Source: Flavobacteriales bacterium (GTDB taxonomy: Bacteria > Bacteroidota > Bacteroidia > Flavobacteriales > Crocinitomicaceae). Taken from it: a stretch of 5,361 nt of DNA. The stretch spans positions 1 to 5,361 of the forward strand of contig CANCEQ010000223.1 of the NCBI GenBank assembly GCA_947375085.1. The letters run 5' to 3'. The notes under the pieces are model-generated. The model worked only from the letters and a program-made list of their open reading frames with translations. It was not told the origin of the DNA and ran no database searches. A program made the position numbers and the translations under genes. Numbering within the stretch: position 1 is the first letter of the stretch; each line of letters starts with the position of its first letter. Positions 1 to 5,361 of the stretch are shown here, piece by piece.

Positions 1-428
1 ACCAATACTTTAACGATTTTACCAGAAATTTCTGATTCAATTTCGTTAAATAATTTCATTGCTTCAATGATACAAACTGTTTTACCAGCAGATACTGAAT
101 CACCTACAGAAACAAAAGCATCTTTATCTGGTCCTGCTGAACGGTAGAAAGTACCAATCATAGGAGATTTAATAATAACATATTTAGAATCATCGCTTTC
201 AGAAGCAACTGGTGCAGCTGGTGTTGCAGCAGGTGCAGGTGCAGATGCAACTGGTAATGCTTGAGGTGCAGCAACTGGAGCAGCTTGAACGATGTATTGT
301 TGTTCAACTTTACCTAAAGCTTTTTCAGATTTAATAATAATTTTAAAATCTTTTTTTTCGATTTCAACTTCAGTAACTCCTGATTTTGAAACAAACTTAA
401 TTAAGTCTTGAATTTCAGTAATATTCAT
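1..428 (-). CDS. accB: AccB, biotin carboxyl carrier protein of acetyl-CoA carboxylase (partial, 3' end missing)
   Basis: AccB carries the biotin that is carboxylated by AccC; the carboxyl group then goes to acetyl-CoA to form malonyl-CoA, the first committed step of cytoplasmic fatty-acid synthesis. The frame is read from the ATG at 428-426 and stays open for 142 codons to the window edge. Residues 1-45 form the N-terminal segment (starts MNITEIQDLI). Residues 49-76 are a flexible Ala/Pro-rich linker. From about residue 82 comes the biotinyl/lipoyl domain (SPMIGTFYRS at 88-97). The biotin-attachment motif EAMKL spans 122-126, with Lys125 as the modified residue. Family members run about 150-165 residues, so some 15-20 codons should lie past the edge. 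It follows fabH after 32 bases with no clear Shine-Dalgarno. accC is expected just beyond the window (inference from other bacteria). Identity is secure. Confidence 0.95.
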   Translation of the reverse strand, partial: MNITEIQDLIKFVSKSGVTEVEIEKKDFKIIIKSEKALGKVEQQYIVQAAPVAAPQALPVASAPAPAATPAAPVASESDDSKYVIIKSPMIGTFYRSAGPDKDAFVSVGDSVSAGKTVCIIEAMKLFNEIESEISGKIVKVL

Positions 429-460
429 ACTATTTTATGTTTTTTATTGAATTAAATTTA

Positions 461-1450
461 TTAAGAATTATATGCCCATTTAAGGTAAACAGACCCCCAA
501 GTAAATCCACCACCAAATGCAGATAAAATTAAAGTGTCTCCTTTTTTCAATTGTTTTTCATAATCCCAAAGACAAAGTGGTAAAGTACCCGCAGTAGTAT
601 TTCCATACTTCTCGATATTAATCATTACTTTTTCTCTTGGTAATCCCATTCTTTCAGCAGTAGCATCAATGATTCTCAAATTTGCTTGATGAGGCACTAA
701 CCAATCTACATCATCACTTGAAAGATTGTTTTTTTCCATTATTTCAGCAGAAACTTCCGCCATATTTGTAACTGCAAACTTGAAAACTGATTTCCCTTCT
801 TGCTTCACAAAATGCATTTTATCTTCAACCGTTTGAATTGTAGGAGGATTTGCACTACCACCCGCTGGTTGAATCAAAAATTGTTTTCCTGAACCATCAC
901 TTCTTAAAATGAAATCTTGTATTCCATTTCCTTCAAAATTTGGTTCTAATAAAACAGCTCCACATCCGTCACCAAAAATGATACAAGTTGTTCTGTCTTC
1001 GTAATCTATAATTGAAGACATTTTATCAACGCCAACAACAATTACTTTCTTATACTTTCCAGTTTCAATAAATTGAGAACCTGTTGATAATGCATAAATA
1101 AAGCCTGAACAGGCTGCAATAAGGTCGAAACCCCATGCATTTGTCATTCCTACGTTATCACACAATACATTCGCAGTACTTGGGAATGGATAATCTGGAG
1201 TTACAGTAGCCAAAACAACAAGATCAATATCCAATGGATTTGTACCTGTTTTTTCTAATAATTTTCTAACTGCTTCTGTTGCCATATCAGAAGAAGCACC
1301 ATTTTTCATGATTCTTCTTTCCTTTATTCCTGTTCTAGAAGTAATCCACTCATCAGTAGTATCTACCATTTTAGCTAACTCATTGTTATCTAAAACATAA
1401 TCAGGAACATACCCTTGAACACCAGTAATTGCGGCTGTAATTTTTTCCAT
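461..1450 (-). CDS. fabH: FabH, beta-ketoacyl-ACP synthase III
   Basis: FabH condenses an acyl-CoA primer with malonyl-ACP to start each fatty-acid chain in the type II cytosolic pathway. The 329-residue length is normal for the family. The thiolase-fold signatures are all present: TTDEWI near residue 31, the active-site cysteine Cys114 in AACSGF, His254 in VPHQAN, Asn284 in YGNTTAGT, and the C-terminal glycine loop AFGGGF near 311. The Cys-His-Asn triad is therefore intact and the His-x-x-x-Asn spacing matches the E. coli enzyme (which has Cys112, His244, Asn274). The ATG at 1450 lies 3 bases after the plsX stop, so translation is probably coupled to plsX. Flavobacteria commonly make iso-branched fatty acids, so the enzyme may prefer branched primers; that is inference and is not visible here. 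It is distinguished from FabB/FabF elongating synthases by its Asn in place of the second His. Confidence 0.97.
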   Translation of the reverse strand: MEKITAAITGVQGYVPDYVLDNNELAKMVDTTDEWITSRTGIKERRIMKNGASSDMATEAVRKLLEKTGTNPLDIDLVVLATVTPDYPFPSTANVLCDNVGMTNAWGFDLIAACSGFIYALSTGSQFIETGKYKKVIVVGVDKMSSIIDYEDRTTCIIFGDGCGAVLLEPNFEGNGIQDFILRSDGSGKQFLIQPAGGSANPPTIQTVEDKMHFVKQEGKSVFKFAVTNMAEVSAEIMEKNNLSSDDVDWLVPHQANLRIIDATAERMGLPREKVMINIEKYGNTTAGTLPLCLWDYEKQLKKGDTLILSAFGGGFTWGSVYLKWAYNS

Positions 1451-1453
1451 AAT

Positions 1454-2392
1454 TTAATTGAAAGCTTCGTTAATCTTATTTGATAAGCCTGATTTAGCAA
1501 CTTCATAAGAATGCTTAATCATGTTTTTAACAGCTATATCATTTGAAATACCGTGACCAATAATCACATTTCCTTTCACTCCTAAAATGGCAGTACCTCC
1601 ATAATTTTCGTAATTGAAACGATCAAAATACTCGTCTTTGATACCTCTTTTTTTCATTAAAGTATAAATTCCTTCAGCTTCTTTCAGAACGATATTTCCT
1701 GTAAAACCATCACAAACGATAACGTCTGCAATTCCTGAAAATATATCACGTCCTTCAATGTTTCCAATGAAATTTACTTCCTCTGATTCAGCTAATAATT
1801 TATAAGTTGCTATTGTCAAAAGATTTCCTTTTGACTCTTCTTCTCCAATACTTAACAAAGCAACACGTGGTTTTTCAACTCCGTACACACTCTTCGCATA
1901 AATATTTCCAAGAATAGCAAATTGATACAAAACATCTGGTTTACAATCAGCATTTGAACCTACATCTAATAATATCGAATTCCCTCCATTAATAGCAGGT
2001 ATCGTTGATGTAATACAAGGTCTGATAATTCCAGGTATTGTATGAATTTTATAAATTGAACCAACAAGCATTGCACCAGTATTACCTGTACTTGCAAAAG
2101 CTTGAATTTCATTACTCGCTAATAAATCAAAACCAACAGAAATACTACTGTTTGGTTTTTGAGGAATTGCTCTTGTAGGATGATCATGCATCGTAATTTC
2201 ATCCGGCGCATGCACGATTTCGAAATCATCAGGATTAGCTCCACGCTCAGAAAGGCAAGCCAAGATCTGATCTTGGTTGCCTAACAGAACAAGTTTTGTA
2301 TCCTGAGGAAGTTCTTTTTGAGCAAGTATTGCTCCTGCTATATTAGCATCTGGAGCAAAATCACCACCAAAAATATCTATTCCAATCTTCAT
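1454..2392 (-). CDS. plsX: PlsX, phosphate acyltransferase
   Basis: PlsX converts acyl-ACP and phosphate to acyl-phosphate, the acyl donor used by the membrane enzyme PlsY to make lysophosphatidic acid; it is a soluble, membrane-associated protein. Family motifs, numbered from the ATG at 2392, are IDIFGGDFAP (5-14), STGNTGAM (101-108), LLDVGSNADC (141-150), SIGEEESKGN (181-190), NIEGRDI (211-217), VCDGFTGN (226-233) and YGGTAILGVKG (264-274). The 312-residue length is typical. The frame can be extended one codon to a TTG at 2395, but the ATG at 2392 gives the usual family start MKIGIDI and is preferred. It follows rpmF after 31 bases and is followed by fabH after 3 bases, which matches the widespread rpmF-plsX-fabH cluster. 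The leader is A/T-rich without a strong ribosome binding site, as is usual in Bacteroidota. Confidence 0.96.
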   Translation of the reverse strand: MKIGIDIFGGDFAPDANIAGAILAQKELPQDTKLVLLGNQDQILACLSERGANPDDFEIVHAPDEITMHDHPTRAIPQKPNSSISVGFDLLASNEIQAFASTGNTGAMLVGSIYKIHTIPGIIRPCITSTIPAINGGNSILLDVGSNADCKPDVLYQFAILGNIYAKSVYGVEKPRVALLSIGEEESKGNLLTIATYKLLAESEEVNFIGNIEGRDIFSGIADVIVCDGFTGNIVLKEAEGIYTLMKKRGIKDEYFDRFNYENYGGTAILGVKGNVIIGHGISNDIAVKNMIKHSYEVAKSGLSNKINEAFN

Positions 2393-2413
2393 CAAGAAGA
2401 AATTTTTATTTAC

Positions 2414-2435
2414 GCAACAGTTATCAAACTGCTAC
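2414..2435 (-). other. Hairpin over the rpmF stop codon
   Basis: On the minus strand the arms are GTAGCAGTT (2435-2427) and AACTGTTGC (2422-2414). They can form nine base pairs including two G-U pairs. The loop is the four bases TGAT (2426-2423), which contain the rpmF stop codon TGA. Downstream comes an A-rich stretch (GTAAATAAAAATTT) with no immediate run of T, so it is not a standard intrinsic terminator. It may stabilise or set a processing end for the upstream rpmF message, or partly reduce read-through into plsX. The pairing is seen in the sequence; any role is inference. Confidence 0.45.
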
Positions 2436-2615
2436 TTCTTTTTCAGCTACTACTCTACCTTTATAGTAAAGTTTCCCTTCATGCCAGTGTGCATGGTGAA
2501 ACAAATGAGGTTGACCTGTAGTAGGACATGTCGCGATATTATCAGCTACTGCTTTAAAATGCGTTCTTCTTTTGTCTCTTCTCGTCGTCGAGATTCTTCT
2601 CTTTGGATGTGCCAT
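2424..2615 (-). CDS. rpmF: Large-subunit ribosomal protein bL32
   Basis: bL32 is a small basic protein of the 50S ribosomal subunit. The 63-residue product begins [20 protein letters not shown], the usual Arg/Lys-rich N-terminal tail and helix that contact rRNA. A compact C-terminal half follows, with CPTTG (30-34), HLFHHAHW (37-44) and YYKGRVV (50-56). Many bL32 proteins bind zinc through four cysteines. Here only Cys30 remains and the other positions are Thr or His, so this appears to be a form that does not bind zinc or binds it weakly; it resembles bL32 of other Bacteroidota. It starts 20 bases after the yceD-like stop behind a run of A residues and no Shine-Dalgarno. The association with yceD upstream and plsX downstream is conserved in many bacteria. 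Confidence 0.97.
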   Translation of the reverse strand: MAHPKRRISTTRRDKRRTHFKAVADNIATCPTTGQPHLFHHAHWHEGKLYYKGRVVAEKEVAV

Positions 2616-2634
2616 TTTTTTTTATTTAAAGCGT

Positions 2635-3258
2635 TTAATTTAAATTCTTTAATATAGACCAACGAGGGTCGATATCATCATTATCGTTATTGTCATCGCT
2701 GTCGTCTTCATCTTCTTCGTTGAAATCATCTTCATCGTCAAAGTCTTCGTCGTCATCGAAATCTTCATCATCGTCAAAATCGTCGTCGTCTTCATCATCT
2801 TCCAATGAATTAACAACATATTTCTCAAGTAATGCAATCATATCTTGATTACAATCCTCAATATCATGAATTACGCGCAATGGTAAGGAAACTGCTACCA
2901 ATTCGTATAAATTCATCTCAACATCTACTTCAAAAGCATCTTTTTCTAAAATAACCAATGCTTCGTCTTCAGAAACATCTCCTCCTCCAATTTTATAGAT
3001 GATTTGATATTCTCCTTCTACTTCTACTTCAATCGGATCAGTACATCTATCACATTCTGTAGTTACACTACCCTCTACATGATAAATTCCGACAAGCATT
3101 GTCTCTTTTTTCTCAAGATCTAACTTCACGTGAACGTTTCCACGGTGTATTATTGAGTCTTCAACTCCCTCAAAAAAGGCATCTGTTAAATCATATTCAA
3201 ACACATGATTACCAGTCTTTAAACCTATAAATGGGATCACATATTCTTTTCTAGACAT
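2635..3258 (-). CDS. YceD/DUF177 family protein with extended acidic tail
   Basis: This matches the DUF177 (YceD) family, whose members sit next to rpmF in many bacteria and are linked in E. coli and plants to 23S rRNA accumulation; the molecular action is not well defined. Visible hallmarks are the CDRC motif (Cys69 and Cys72) in TTECDRCTDPIEVEVEG, the conserved block LYELVAVSLPLRVIHD (117-132) and Cys136 shortly after it. The product ends with DPRWSILKNLN, the short C-terminal motif common in the family. Between them, residues about 153-197 are almost entirely Asp/Glu/Asn with regularly spaced Phe, partly encoded by an 18-bp tandem repeat. At 207 residues it is somewhat longer than the usual 160-185, and the excess is this acidic tract. 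The ATG at 3258 lies about 25 bases below the best promoter candidate, making it the probable first gene of the yceD-rpmF-plsX-fabH-accB operon. Assignment rests on motifs and on the rpmF neighbour. Confidence 0.9.
   Translation of the reverse strand: MSRKEYVIPFIGLKTGNHVFEYDLTDAFFEGVEDSIIHRGNVHVKLDLEKKETMLVGIYHVEGSVTTECDRCTDPIEVEVEGEYQIIYKIGGGDVSEDEALVILEKDAFEVDVEMNLYELVAVSLPLRVIHDIEDCNQDMIALLEKYVVNSLEDDEDDDDFDDDEDFDDDEDFDDEDDFNEEDEDDSDDNNDNDDIDPRWSILKNLN
2707..2778 (-). repeat. 18-bp tandem repeat, four units, in the acidic tail of the DUF177 gene
   Basis: Four consecutive 18-base units encode FDDDED (2778-2761), FDDDED (2760-2743), FDDEDD (2742-2725) and FNEEDE (2724-2707). The first two units are identical in protein but differ at several third positions (GAT/GAC, TTT/TTC), and the fourth is the most diverged. 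Further Asp/Glu codons flank the units on both sides. Because each unit is a multiple of three, gain or loss of units would leave the frame and the conserved C-terminal DPRW motif intact. Confidence 0.85.
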
Positions 3259-3283
3259 AACTTAAAACCCTAAAATGGGACTG

Positions 3284-3291
3284 CAAAGATA
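3284..3291 (-). promoter_or_regulatory. Candidate promoter -7 element for the yceD-rpmF-plsX-fabH-accB operon
   Basis: The minus strand reads TATCTTTG, an exact match to the Bacteroidota primary-sigma -7 consensus TAnnTTTG. It lies in the only sizeable intergenic gap of the window, 25 bases before the DUF177 ATG, which would give a 5' leader of roughly 20 bases. No TTG is seen at the expected -33 spacing of about 17-23 bases; the nearest is a weak TTAACA. The surroundings are very A/T-rich. Confidence 0.55.
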
Positions 3292-3332
3292 ATTATTTTA
3301 AACTTAATATTGTTAATATCCTTGACTTTTTT

Positions 3333-3340
3333 CAAATTTA
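3333..3340 (-). promoter_or_regulatory. Second candidate -7 element upstream of the DUF177 operon
   Basis: The minus strand reads TAAATTTG, which also fits TAnnTTTG. A TTTG at 3360-3357, within the last codons of pdxA, lies 16 bases upstream, slightly closer than the usual -33 spacing. It could be a second, tandem start for the operon with a leader of about 70 bases. In such A/T-rich DNA a chance match is quite possible. Confidence 0.25.
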
Positions 3341-3351
3341 ACAACTTTTTA

Positions 3352-4458
3352 TCATTCAAAATTTGACAATCGCTTCTTATCAGCAGGCTGAATTTTCAAA
3401 GGATTGGCAAACATTTCTTTCCTAGCTTTTTGATTTCGATACACATCCATTGCTAAATAAATAGCACTTCTCATCGATTGAGCTGAAGCAATACCTTTTC
3501 CTACTATATCAAATGCAGTTCCGTGATCTGGAGACGTTCTAACAACTGGTAATCCAGCTGTGAAATTAACTCCATCATCAAAAGACAAAGCTTTAAAAGC
3601 TGTCAAACCTTGATCATGATACATTGCCAAAATTCCATCGTATTGACTCATTGCTGATGACCCGAAAAAACCGTCTGCAGGAAATGGTCCAAATGCTAAA
3701 ATATCTTCCGTTTTCGCTTGATTAATAGCAGGAAGAATAATTTCTTGTTCTTCTGTTCCCATTTTACCATTTTCTCCAGCGTGTGGATTTACACCAAAAA
3801 CCGCAATTTTCGGTCGAATTATTCCAAAATCAGCTTTCAAACTTTTTTCAAATACTTTAATTTTTTGAAAAATAGCTTCTTTCGTTAATGATGAACTTAC
3901 ATCTTTCAAAGGAATGTGCGTACTAACTAAAGCTACACGCATATTCGAACCTACCATCATCATCAACGCATCAGTCATACCTGCTTTATCAGCTAAATAC
4001 TCTGTGTGACCTGGGAATTGAAATCCAGATTTTTGCATTGCCTCTTTTGAAATAGGCGCAGTAACTAATACATCAATCTTTCCTTCAGCTAAATCTTTTG
4101 TTGCTGCTTCTAATGATAAAAATGCAAATTTTCCACCTGCTTCTGTTGCTTTCCCTAATTCGAAAGGAATCTCTTCATTCCAAACATTCACAACATTCAC
4201 TTTTCTATTCAATGCATCATCAGCTGTTTTACAAGACTGATATTGAAAATCAAACTCCTTTACAGCTTTTTTATGATATGAAAGAGTTTTTGTTGAACCG
4301 TAAATTATTGGAGTACAATCCAATAATATACGATTATCATTTAAAGCTTTTATGATTACTTCTGGTCCGATACCATTCACATCTCCAATAGAAATCCCTA
4401 CACGAATTGGGTGTGCACTTCCTACTTCTTTTTCGATATGTGTTGATTTTTCTGACAT
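3352..4458 (-). CDS. pdxA: PdxA, 4-hydroxythreonine-4-phosphate dehydrogenase
   Basis: PdxA oxidises 4-phosphooxy-threonine with NAD(P)+ to a product that PdxJ joins with deoxyxylulose 5-phosphate to form pyridoxine 5'-phosphate, in the cytoplasmic DXP-dependent vitamin B6 route. The N-terminal block VGISIGDVNGIGPEVIIKAL (20-39) is typical. The substrate and metal residues are all present: His151-Thr152 in GHTEYLA, metal ligands His181 (STHIPL), His226 (NPHAGENG) and His281 (YHDQGL), then Lys289, Asn298 and Arg307. Each sits exactly 15 positions after the E. coli equivalent, so the core has no insertions or deletions between them. The 368-residue length is slightly long because of an N-terminal extension of about 15 residues. 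Its ATG directly follows the TAA of the aminopeptidase gene, suggesting co-transcription and coupled translation. No other B6 gene is seen nearby. PdxA2-type paralogues exist, but the single chromosomal setting favours the biosynthetic enzyme. Confidence 0.95.
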   Translation of the reverse strand: MSEKSTHIEKEVGSAHPIRVGISIGDVNGIGPEVIIKALNDNRILLDCTPIIYGSTKTLSYHKKAVKEFDFQYQSCKTADDALNRKVNVVNVWNEEIPFELGKATEAGGKFAFLSLEAATKDLAEGKIDVLVTAPISKEAMQKSGFQFPGHTEYLADKAGMTDALMMMVGSNMRVALVSTHIPLKDVSSSLTKEAIFQKIKVFEKSLKADFGIIRPKIAVFGVNPHAGENGKMGTEEQEIILPAINQAKTEDILAFGPFPADGFFGSSAMSQYDGILAMYHDQGLTAFKALSFDDGVNFTAGLPVVRTSPDHGTAFDIVGKGIASAQSMRSAIYLAMDVYRNQKARKEMFANPLKIQPADKKRLSNFE

Positions 4459-5361
4459 TTATTTATAATTTTTTAAAAAGTTGTATATCAATCTTACACC
4501 TACTCCTGTTCCGCCTTGACCTTTGTAATTTTCTGGAGCATCTAACCAAGCTGGCCCAGCAATATCAATATGAACATAAGGAGCTTTTACGAAGTGCTCT
4601 AAAAATTTCCCTGCAGTAATCATACCTGCGTAAGGTCCGCCGAGATTTTTTAAATCAGCAACTTTAGATTTTACTTCTTCGTAATATTCATCCCAGAATG
4701 GTAAACGAACCACTCTTTCGTGTTCTTCATTTCCTGACTTATCTAATTGAGTAAATACTTTTTCAGAAGCATTTCCCATAATACAAGAAGCTTTTGTTCC
4801 TATAGCAGCCACTGCCGCACCTGTTAACGTAGCGGCATCAATCACTAATTCAGGATCGTATTTTTTAGAATAAGCCAATGCGTCTGCTAAAATCATACGA
4901 CCTTCAGCATCTGTATTTAAAACCTCAACTGTGGTTCCATCATACATGGTAATCACATCACCAGGAGCATAAGCATTTCCACCCGGACGATTATCTGTAG
5001 CAGGAATCAAAGCAATAACGTGAACATTCAATTTATTCAAAGCTGCTGCATAGATAGCTCCTGACATACATGCTGCTCCACCCATGTCGCATTTCATTGA
5101 ATCCATTGAACCCTTCGTAGGTTTTAAACTCAAACCACCTGTATCATAAACAACACCTTTTCCAACTAAAACAATTGGTTTTTTATTGATCGCTTTTTTA
5201 GGTTTGTATTCAACAATCGTAAAAGTTGGAGGATCAATAGAACCTTTATTAACTGCTAAAAGTCCACCCATTTTCAAGGTTTCAATTTTAGTTTTTTCCA
5301 ATACTTCTACTTTCAGTTCACTATCATTTGCTAATCCTTCGATTTCTTCGCTCAATTTAAC
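4459..5361 (-). CDS. pepA: M17-family leucyl aminopeptidase, C-terminal catalytic domain (partial, 5' end missing)
   Basis: This is the C-terminal 300 codons of a cytosolic two-metal aminopeptidase that removes N-terminal residues from peptides. In fragment numbering (Val1 at 5361-5359), the two-metal site and catalytic residues are complete: Lys68 in VGKGV, Asp73 in YDTGG, catalytic Lys80 in LSLKP, Asp92 in KCDMGGA, and Asp151, Glu153 and Arg155 in the signature NTDAEGRM. The conserved tail HIDIAGPAW and GGTGVGVRL follows. Whole M17 enzymes are about 450-500 residues, so the N-terminal domain lies beyond the window. A TTG at 5355 could be taken for a start, but the frame stays open to the edge and the catalytic domain alone is not a known full form, so that start is rejected. 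The stop TAA abuts the pdxA start. M17 proteins can also act as DNA-binding regulators in E. coli (PepA); nothing here tests that. Confidence 0.94.
   Translation of the reverse strand, partial: VKLSEEIEGLANDSELKVEVLEKTKIETLKMGGLLAVNKGSIDPPTFTIVEYKPKKAINKKPIVLVGKGVVYDTGGLSLKPTKGSMDSMKCDMGGAACMSGAIYAAALNKLNVHVIALIPATDNRPGGNAYAPGDVITMYDGTTVEVLNTDAEGRMILADALAYSKKYDPELVIDAATLTGAAVAAIGTKASCIMGNASEKVFTQLDKSGNEEHERVVRLPFWDEYYEEVKSKVADLKNLGGPYAGMITAGKFLEHFVKAPYVHIDIAGPAWLDAPENYKGQGGTGVGVRLIYNFLKNYK

Noticed and set aside
2318..2521. Plus-strand open frame of 67 codons
   Set aside because: It lies antisense across the start of plsX and most of rpmF, both strongly supported; its Leu/Tyr-rich product resembles no family I recognise.
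2624..2645. Inverted repeat ATTTAAA / TTTAAAT between the DUF177 gene and rpmF
   Set aside because: The stem is made only of A-T pairs and the half-sites are nearly self-palindromic; it is too weak to call an RNA structure or operator.
2649..2837. Minus-strand open frame of 62 codons rich in Met, Thr and Ile
   Set aside because: It is the shifted-frame reading of the Asp/Glu repeat in the DUF177 gene (GATGA repeats read as ATG), with no independent coding signal.
3268..3279. CCCATTTTAGGG element just below the -7 box, considered as an operator
   Set aside because: Only the three outer base pairs are symmetric and the centre is not palindromic; a single copy with no known regulator match.
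3310..3344. Inverted repeat TTGTTAA / TTAACAA after pdxA as a terminator
   Set aside because: The arms are only 7 bp with one G/C pair each, the loop is 21 bases, and no T-run follows on the minus strand; a chance match in A/T-rich DNA is likely.
4098..4355. Plus-strand open frame of 85 codons
   Set aside because: It lies wholly antisense inside pdxA, whose active-site residues prove the other strand; the Leu-rich product is typical of antisense AT-rich DNA.
4407..4619. Plus-strand open frame of 70 codons with a hydrophobic start
   Set aside because: It is antisense to the pepA-pdxA junction; the apparent membrane segment comes from reverse reading of A/T-rich coding sequence.
5353..5355. 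TTG as a start codon for the aminopeptidase
   Set aside because: The frame continues open through AAA and GTT to the window edge, and M17 enzymes need an N-terminal domain that this start would leave out.

Overview
The window comes from an AT-rich bacterial chromosome, and everything recognisable lies on the minus strand. Protein sequences resemble Bacteroidota, most likely class Flavobacteriia. Three things support this: the bL32 protein has a 'MAHPKRR' start and a degenerate zinc site, PlsX carries 'KPNSSISVGF', and the leaders are A-rich with no clear Shine-Dalgarno while promoter candidates match the Bacteroidota -7 consensus TAnnTTTG. I cannot name a genus.

Reading in the direction of transcription (from high to low coordinates), the first block is pepA-pdxA. 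It holds the C-terminal catalytic part of an M17 leucyl aminopeptidase, whose 5' end lies beyond position 5361. The complete pdxA (4-hydroxythreonine-4-phosphate dehydrogenase, vitamin B6 synthesis) follows with no gap, the stop TAA being immediately followed by ATG. A 93-base intergenic gap (3259-3351) then holds two matches to the Bacteroidota -7 promoter element.

The second block is DUF177/yceD - rpmF - plsX - fabH - accB, with gaps of 3 to 32 bases. It looks like one operon joining ribosome production (YceD, bL32) to membrane-lipid synthesis: PlsX makes acyl-phosphate for phospholipids, FabH starts fatty-acid chains, and AccB is the biotin carrier of acetyl-CoA carboxylase. accB runs off the window at position 1, about 15-20 codons before its expected end. 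This gene order is a widely conserved bacterial housekeeping cluster.

There is no mobile element, CRISPR array, RNA gene or stretch over 300 bases without a gene, and I see no undescribed system. The details most worth a look are a 9-bp hairpin whose four-base loop contains the rpmF stop codon, an 18-bp tandem repeat that encodes a long acidic tail in the YceD-like protein, and the tandem promoter candidates. Two apparent start codons (TTG at 2395 and TTG at 5355) are artefacts. plsX should start at the ATG at 2392, and pepA is open at the window edge.
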